The translations under genes and the position numbers were made by a program. 24,560 nucleotides of DNA, taken from Rhizophagus sp. LPA8_4_AMF. Taxonomy: Eukaryota; Glomeromycota; Glomeromycetes; Glomerales; Glomeraceae. Below the pieces are notes generated by a model. The model made no database searches. It saw only the letters and a list, made by a program, of their open reading frames with translations, and was not told the origin of the DNA. The stretch's first letter is position 1; each line of letters starts with the position of its first letter. The stretch is taken from NCBI GenBank assembly GCA_021464525.1, contig JADRCO010000928.1, positions 1 through 24,560 on the forward strand, read 5' to 3'. Shown piece after piece: positions 19,351-24,560 of this stretch.

Positions 19351-19717
19351 AAGTACAATATTTTCCAAAATTAATTAATATTATTTTATAATAACTATTT
19401 TATTGGGCTTATCCATTTCTTTGAGTATAAATAAATTGATTTTTATCATATTGTCTATTTAATTTATATCTATTTAATTCACTAACAACAAATAACAGGG
19501 CTCTTATAGTGCGTTTGTTAATTTGTACAGTAGGTATAAATGATAACTTAGAACTAATCTATCTTATTTTCAAACATTTTTATACTTGCAATTTGTGATT
19601 ATAAATAGCTATGGGATCACCCCTGCTTGTCCCGCAAATCCATCACCATTGATTGGTCGAGCATAAATAGTAAAGACTGCGTAGTACTATTTTAAAATTG
19701 TTATATTTGAAACGTCA
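19351..19717. other. Spacer before the tandem repeats
   Basis: It is AT-rich with no gene. A less AT-rich patch at 19610-19680 holds ATTGG (inverse CCAAT) and CATAAATAG, possibly a weak promoter-like pair. Confidence 0.3.
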
Positions 19718-20130
19718 ATCGGGAGAATATTAAAACGAACAATGCAATGCTTAAAAAAGAAGATAATGGTAAAGGTTAAAAATACGTACGTAAAGATGAA
19801 TACGTAAAGGTAAAAAAAAAATGAAAATCATTATTAAGAATGAACAATGCAATGCTTAAAAAAAGAAAATAATGGCGAAGGTTAAAAATAAACTATATAA
19901 AAGATAATAAAAATATCTACGGGAGAATATTAAATCGGGGGAATAATTAATGCTTAGCAAAGAAAATAATGATTACATAAAGATAAAAAAATAAAAATAT
20001 CTACGGGAAATATTAAAAATGAACAATGCAATTCGTAGGAAAAGAGATAATGGTAAAAAATAAATTACGTAGGATAGTAAGACATTAAAATGAGCCATGC
20101 AATGTGTAGGAAAGGAGACAATGGTGAAAA
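19718..20130 (+). repeat. Five degenerate tandem repeats upstream of the CaaX-peptide gene
   Basis: GAACAATGCAATGC and close variants start at 19737, 19842, 19941 (reduced), 20021 and 20092. Each is followed by an A/G-rich stretch ending (A/G)ATAATGG or similar, then GTAAAAAT. CTACGGGA(GA)ATATTAAA sits between several units. The array ends about 65 bp before the TATA box of the peptide gene. AACAATG is the kind of core bound by HMG-box proteins of the SOX type, so a regulatory role is conceivable but unproven. Confidence 0.7.
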
Positions 20131-20193
20131 ATGAATTAAGATAATCTAAAAAATGCTTTAATCATATGAACTTTGAACGTTTGTTCGATTTAT

Positions 20194-20201
20194 TATAAAT
20201 A
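20194..20201 (+). promoter_or_regulatory. TATA box of the CaaX-peptide gene
   Basis: TATAAATA is followed by the less AT-rich ACGCTCTGATTTCGCCC and then by an A-rich leader with CATCAAAACACAAAAAGATC. The order matches a fungal core promoter. It lies 143 bp before the ATG. Confidence 0.5.
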
Positions 20202-20343
20202 CGCTCTGATTTCGCCCTTGTAAAATTTCTCATCAAAACACAAAAAGATCCAAAAAAAAAAAAAAAAATCATACTTATCAAATAAATCAAAAAAATCAAA
20301 CAAATTAATTCTCGAAAATCTTAAAACAAATCTAATAATCAAA

Positions 20344-20454
20344 ATGAACCCATCAACTTCCACTGTTAAACCTGTTGTTATTGTTGCTTCTAATGCAACA
20401 GATAAGGCTGATAAGCCTCTTATACTTAGTCCAAGTCCATGCTCTATAATGTAA
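20344..20454 (+). CDS. 36-aa CaaX-box peptide; candidate lipopeptide pheromone precursor
   Basis: A complete 36-codon frame runs from ATG 20344 (ATCAAAATG context) to TAA. The peptide begins MNPSTSTVKP and ends PSPCSIM, so the last four residues are a CaaX box. X = Met favours farnesylation, followed by removal of SIM and carboxymethylation. Small precursors with a C-terminal CaaX are typical of a-factor-type mating pheromones of ascomycetes and basidiomycetes. Yeast Mfa1, as I remember it, is also 36 residues, starts MQPSTATAAP and ends in CVIA. Lysines at 21 and 24 could mark processing sites. The frame has 41 G/C of 111 bases, richer than its flanks. A TATA box and A-rich leader precede it. 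The final ATGTAA overlaps a possible splice donor (AT|GTAAAT). If that were used, the CaaX end would be lost. Function is inference. Confidence 0.6.
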   Translation: MNPSTSTVKPVVIVASNATDKADKPLILSPSPCSIM

Positions 20455-21374
20455 ATGTTATCTGAAAAAATTCCTTCTTGATTTTACTAATTGTTGACCT
20501 GACGCTTTAAATTCCCTTAACGGTCAATAATTTTAATTAACTTATTTATATTTTTTTTCTCAAATATTTTCATATATTTCAAAATACTTTTAAAATTTAG
20601 TAGTGCATTATTTATTTTATCTACTTTGTACAATCCTGTACTTTATTTATCTATTTTATTTTTTTAATTTTGCCTTTATTTTATTATATTTTGTTTATTA
20701 TACATTCCTGTACTTTTTTTCAGTTATTTTTATTTTTCATTTTTGTACATTCCTGATTATCAGGTTTCATTTAATTAATAAACTGAAAGTTCTAAAATGT
20801 AAGCGAAAATATTTACAGGATATCATGCATACTTTGATATTATCGAAATAAAAGGTCGTATATTGTAATTGGTACCTCATCATATCTTCGTATATGGTAG
20901 ATTACATTATTTCCAGTTTTATTCTAGAATGGTGGTTATGGTGCGTCTTTCTTAAATTTATATCACGTAAATCAAATTTATCATCATAAATATCATAAGC
21001 TTTGTATATTAATATAAAAGTTTTTAGCGTATAAACGAACTATTATTATCTTATTGATTGGACCTACTGTAGATAGTGTCATTACAATAACGTTGAACAT
21101 AATAAAAAAATTTGAATCTATAATAGAAAGCTCGATCTAATTTACAAATTTTGAAATTGTTATACAGTATAACTAGTATAATTCAAGGTTAAAGTCACAT
21201 AAACTTTGGAATAATCAGGCATATTGACAAATTTACTGCTGAATAATATCCTATTTGTTCGTATGTAAAAGATTCTGAGGATGGTTACCTTATTTTGACA
21301 ACCCTGTTTTACACTAAGCGGTAGAGTGAGGAGTGAACGAAGCTAACCCTGTAAAAACGTCTATGTGTCGATCA
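20455..21374. other. 3' flank of the peptide gene and T-rich DNA
   Basis: It is mostly T-rich and non-coding. GTACAATCCTGTACTTT (20628), TACATTCCTGTACTTT (20701) and TGTACATTCCTG (20745) are loosely repeated copies of one motif; a related TTCCTGTACAATG lies near 776. The Phe/Tyr-rich open frame at 20603-20851 starts at GTG and is low-complexity. From 20850 to 21374 nothing is recognised. Confidence 0.4.
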
Positions 21375-21492
21375 CGTGTTTTATATTCCATCTTTAGCCT
21401 AATATCGCAAAATTTATCGAATCATTTACATTTTTCGTGAATGGTTCCGTCGGAGTTTTTACGGAAATAACGGATAAAATTTTTTATAGGGG
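21375..21492 (-). repeat. Dispersed repeat core, inverted and shortened copy 3
   Basis: On the minus strand CCCTATAAAAAATTTTATCC, GTTATTTCCGTAAAAACTCC, ATTCGATAAATT and AGATGGAATATAAAA align in order with 10554-10716. The middle TATGAGCCTTTTACAG part is missing here. Confidence 0.7.
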
Positions 21493-21903
21493 CAAGAACC
21501 TATATCCTATTTTGATGACCTTCTGTCAATTTTTTGAGGGTAAATATTCAATAATCAATATTATTATACTATTATTATATTGTTTTTTATAGTTGTCAAA
21601 AAGGAAAATTCGGCAAATTTCTTTGCGTATTATATTAAAGGATTAACAGTATTACAAATAAAGCACAAATGAGTATTAAATTCTATTTATCCTAGAAATT
21701 TTTAAAAATTAAAAAAAATGTTTCATATGAAATTTTTTGAAAATTACAAAATTCGAGAAATCATACATGTATAGCCTAATTATAATTTTTATTATTGTTT
21801 TCTTTTTTTTGTGTGTGATACCAACACAACCCCCTTTGAAATCGAAATTATCTAAATCGACCATTATATAAATGACGAAATTAAAATTCAGTTACACCAG
21901 ATT
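21493..21903. other. AT-rich spacer before array copy E
   Basis: No gene, promoter or repeat is recognised in this stretch. Confidence 0.4.
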
Positions 21904-21943
21904 CTTATTATTTTATTTCCTCTTTTGATATAATAATAAAATA
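21904..21943 (+). promoter_or_regulatory. Conserved upstream block of the array family (22 kb copy)
   Basis: CTTATTATTTTATTTCCTCT, TTTGATATAATAATAAAA matches the second half of the blocks at 15128 and 18297. The CGGATAATAAGA palindrome is missing here, and the distance to the ATG (about 170 bp) is longer than in copy D. Confidence 0.4.
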
Positions 21944-22252
21944 AAGTCACCCATTAACGTCAACCCACTTTTACCATGTTGAAATATATAGGCATGATGC
22001 TAATTTTTAGTATATATATATATATATAGACCTTTCTGCATAAAAAATTATTAAAAAAAAGAATATTTCATAAGCATAATATTCATAAAGACTTGTTTCA
22101 AATTATTAAATAAACCATGAAGGCTTTTTATGTTATCATTATATTCTTTATTTGACTGCATGTATTGGTACAGGTATGAGGCTTATAAAATATCTCAGTT
22201 TTTAATAATTTTAATTTTATTTATTTGTTTGTAAATAAAAAAAAAAAGGGTT

Positions 22253-22366
22253 AAAGACCGACTGGGTCAAAATCTCGACACTCTAATGCTGGTCAATCGA
22301 TCACGTGACTATGCATAATTCTGCATAAAGCGGGCCAATTTCGGGATTTTGACCCAGTCGGTCTTT
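22253..22366. mobile_element. Small MITE with 22-bp perfect terminal inverted repeats
   Basis: AAAGACCGACTGGGTCAAAATC (22253-22274, here as AAAGACCGACTGGG+TCAAAATC) is repeated in inverse at 22345-22366; with one mismatch the arms extend to 26 bp. The 114-bp element has no coding capacity and carries a GATCACGTGAC palindrome inside. The surrounding GGGTT and TGACCGG suggest that the true ends may lie a few bases further out. It sits within the inferred first intron of array copy E. Confidence 0.75.
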
Positions 22367-22762
22367 TGACCGGATCCCCCCTGAAACAAATGTTTATATA
22401 CGGTACATAGCAACATACTGGAGAGAAAGTGCTAGTTCATCGAAAATTTAACTGACACCATGTATTATTATAATATTGGTCAAATCTGACTTTAAAGTAA
22501 TTTGCCAGATTTGTAGAAAAGTGATTTGTTGGTAAAATGATTAGTTTTGTAATCATATTATCTAAAGAGTGAGAACGTGAATCTCTCCCCTGTCGATTAA
22601 ATTGATGATCGGATACATCCATATAGTTATATCTAGCCTTTATTTTTAAGAAAATATTGAAATTCCATAATGTCAGGATAATCCCAAATTCATAATCTCT
22701 AATCTAATAAACCTTTTCATTTCCTTTTGTTCTTAATAGGTAGGTCACTATTGTGAGAACCA

Positions 22763-22828
22763 GGTGTAACGAGTCTAGTTTGACTCCTCCTACAAACTGG
22801 GTTTGCTCAGGGAGTCCTTGCCGTTACC
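22763..22828. other. Less AT-rich imperfect hairpin
   Basis: GGTGTAACG (22763-22771) pairs imperfectly with CGTTACC (22822-22828), and GACTCC (22782-22787) pairs with GGAGTC (22811-22816). The patch 22735-22860 is clearly less AT-rich than its surroundings. It may be a structured RNA or a small insertion in the intron of copy E. No known RNA family was recognised. Confidence 0.35.
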
Positions 22829-23176
22829 TTAAGAAAGCCCATAACCAAGATGGCTTGCTATGTTTTTCCATAATTGCTATCTAAAGGGTTCTTTGAGGGA
22901 AAATCTTTATATTTTTCGTATACTTTTTTCGATAAATATAAACTTGCAAGTAATGGATCCCATCCTGATGTTAAGGGTTGTTGTTTGCTTTTAATCACTA
23001 GTAATGGTGGAGATCTGCTAGGTTCATTATTGGATAAAATAAATTTATTGCTAAATCATTCAACAAATATCACGCAAGTAAAATTGATAAAGAAAACGAT
23101 ATACTCACAAGTAGAGTATATCCTTTATTTCAATAAAGAAAATAATCTTTGTGAATTATATTTGTGTCATGTATAG

Positions 23177-24335
23177 TTTTAAGTCCAAGTATTGAGTGTG
23201 TATGATCTCTTCGCTTAATGCATCCAAAACGCGTCTTCAAATTAAACGTTTGTTATGTAAAATGGTCTATATCGTTTATCATTGACATATTTTTTGTAAA
23301 TAATAATGTGTCAGGCTGGTCGGGTTTGTTGAATTTTTTGAGTTGATCAGTCAAATGATGATTTACTTGAATATCACGTTCTCTACATTTGCGTTGTTTA
23401 TATGGTGTGATGTCCAATAGAAAATATCCGCGCTGATCAGGTTTGTCACATGAATTTTACAGGACTAAGTTTTGTCTGTAGGAGAATATGCAGCAGGGTT
23501 TGAATAGTTGTGAAAGGATATATCTGTGTTATTTGACCCATTCCGAAGGGAGACTCCGAGGTCTATTTACGGCGGTATGTTATTGTTGTTTTGTATAGGG
23601 TTTTCATTTGTGTTTCTAAAATTTATTCATGTCATTGATACTTTTTTTTATCTTATTGTAACATAAATATTGATAATATAAATCTATGAGTCATATGGAC
23701 TCATAAAAATTATTTATATTATTTATACACTACTCACATTATTTAATAAAACTATTGGTGTAACTATGAGTAATAATGAAAAACATAGATAGACTATTGT
23801 TTAACTTTGGGACATTTTTAAAATGTACTAGATTTTATTATCTGTTATAATTACATTATATGTCATATTTATTAATTTTTTGTAAGATTTTTTTTTTCTT
23901 TTTTGGTAAAAAAAAAAAATGATATCATATGAATATTTCTAAATTATACCTATCAATGCAATAATTCTTGAAAAAGATACAATATCAATAAAGATGATGC
24001 AATATTAATTCAGTATTATTCAAAATGAGCAAGGGAAAATTCTTTTTTTTATTTAAAGACCTGCAATTGCCAAATTTTTTTTTTTTTTGTAATTGAAATT
24101 TTTTTTTTCCAAAATCCAAACTTTTTTGCAATAATGTTTTTTGTTCTAAAATTTGTACAAAATTCTTAGAATATCAGTTCCTGAAGGACCAAGTTAAGAT
24201 GATATAGTGAAGAATATGTCAATATCATAATGATATAAAATAGTTTTTATATACTTAATATTTTATATTAGTAAAAAATTACACTTCAATAAGCATTAAT
24301 AAAACTTTTAATTTGTCATATAAGATAATAAAAAA
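23177..24335. other. Intergenic DNA, repeat-like and T-rich
   Basis: The part from 23290 to 23590 is less AT-rich and could be retroelement debris, but no protein motif is readable. A perfect 8-bp hairpin (TATGAGTC-ATATG-GACTCATA) lies at 23685-23705. From 23880 to 24140 there are several long T or A runs. No gene was found. Confidence 0.4.
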
Positions 24336-24387
24336 ATCACTTCCAAGAATTGAACTTGGACACAGAAATTGTGGAACCAACAGTGAT
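24336..24387 (-). other. tRNA-like fragment (T-arm and acceptor-like stem)
   Basis: On the minus strand CCAAG-TTCAATT-CTTGG (24343-24359) is a perfect T-arm with a 5-bp stem and 7-nt loop. It contains the Pol III B-box pattern GTTCRANNC. ATCACT (24382-24387) pairs with AGTGAT (24336-24341), like an acceptor stem, and a run of T follows, like a Pol III terminator. Only about 52 nt lie between the ends; there is no D-arm and the anticodon arm is poor. This is not a normal tRNA, but may be a tRNA-derived or SINE remnant. Confidence 0.3.
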
Positions 24388-24560
24388 GGATAATCAATTG
24401 TTGAGTTGATAAGTTATTAAGGAAAGAACTCAACAAAGGAACAAAATAAAGGGTATCACATGTGAAGAATAAATCACATGAGATAGATCAAATGATCAAA
24501 GTGTGAATTTTTACAAGACAAAGGATCTCTCTGACACCAATTAGCATAGTGCAATGCTTC
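24388..24560. other. Window end: hairpin and possible retroelement start
   Basis: A perfect 10-bp inverted repeat TTGTTGAGTT/AACTCAACAA (24398-24407 and 24427-24436) is present. On the minus strand TTGGTGTCAGAGAGATCC (about 24527-24544) resembles the initiator-tRNA primer-binding site of Ty1/copia elements (TGGTATCAGAGC). If so, an LTR would lie beyond the window edge. Confidence 0.25.

Larger units (their letters stand above)
22117..23176 (+). pseudogene. Array family copy E: exon 1, disrupted intron, fused body exon
   Basis: Exon 1 (22117-22172) begins MKAFYVIIIFFI and meets TGA at codon 13. Shifted by one base it reads ILYLTACIGT, the same defect as in copy B. It ends ACAG|GTATGAG. An acceptor-like CTATCTAAAG lies at 22876-22885. 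Downstream, in matching phase, an open exon runs to TAG 23174-23176 and reads SYTFFDKYKLASNGSHPDVK, then GCCLLLITSNGGDLLGSLLD. This resembles the exon 2 plus exon 3 product of copies B and D (YLIDLYKIDYDNGIYPG..., FIGILL), but without the intron between them. The C-terminal part (...QVEYILYFNKENNLCELYLC) has three further cysteines or hydrophobic runs and is not recognised. The inferred intron of about 710 bp contains a MITE. The body exon could still belong to an expressed gene with another start. Confidence 0.45.

Noticed and set aside
20603..20851. 82-codon Phe/Tyr-rich plus-strand frame
   Set aside because: GTG start and composition expected from T-rich DNA; it overlaps a T-rich repeat.
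22437..22622. 61-codon minus-strand frame with ATG (MDVSDHQFNRQGRDS...)
   Set aside because: More protein-like than most, but it lies antisense in the inferred intron of copy E with no promoter, splice or homology support. Worth a homology search only.
1..24560. Search for complete tRNAs, rRNA, CRISPR arrays or bacterial-type operons
   Set aside because: No cloverleaf, rRNA core sequence, regular spacer array or co-directional closely packed genes were found.

Overview
The window looks like an accessory, AT-rich stretch of a fungal nuclear genome, most likely an arbuscular mycorrhizal fungus of the Rhizophagus irregularis type. That assignment is inference. It rests on very AT-rich intergenic DNA, short introns (about 65-105 bp, GTAAGT/GTATGA...TAG/CAG), two diverged F-box paralogues, a BTB-BACK-TLDc gene remnant of the kind expanded in Glomeromycotina, and scattered retroelement and MITE debris. 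No rRNA, complete tRNA, CRISPR or bacterial operon structure was seen.

Layout. 1-610: a minisatellite-like tandem repeat abutting a minus-strand Ty3-type chromodomain remnant. 2210-4078: a decayed BTB-BACK-TLDc gene that still shows one clean intron. 4.1-8.1 kb: mostly empty AT-rich DNA with small repeats. 8107-9543 and 11617-13041: two intact intronless F-box genes, colinear paralogues. Between them lies an element with 30-bp perfect terminal inverted repeats (10508-10798). 13.5-23.2 kb: an array of plus-strand copies of an unrecognised small gene family with a hydrophobic, signal-peptide-like first exon and several tiny exons. Copies or pieces lie at 13.5, 15.2, 16.2, 18.4 and 22.1 kb, all apparently damaged. 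A repeated upstream block precedes most of them. A separate repeated tail block follows several of them and also follows the first F-box gene. 20344-20454: a 36-codon gene with a TATA box, an A-rich leader and a C-terminal CaaX box (CSIM), resembling precursors of farnesylated fungal mating pheromones. It is preceded by five degenerate tandem repeats.

How the parts relate. The F-box proteins would act as SCF ubiquitin-ligase adaptors. The array looks like a birth-and-death family of candidate secreted proteins: indels in three of its exons are multiples of three between copies, although start, frame or splice sites are now broken. The CaaX peptide gene is the most interesting intact locus. 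All function statements come from reading the sequence; no database search was possible.
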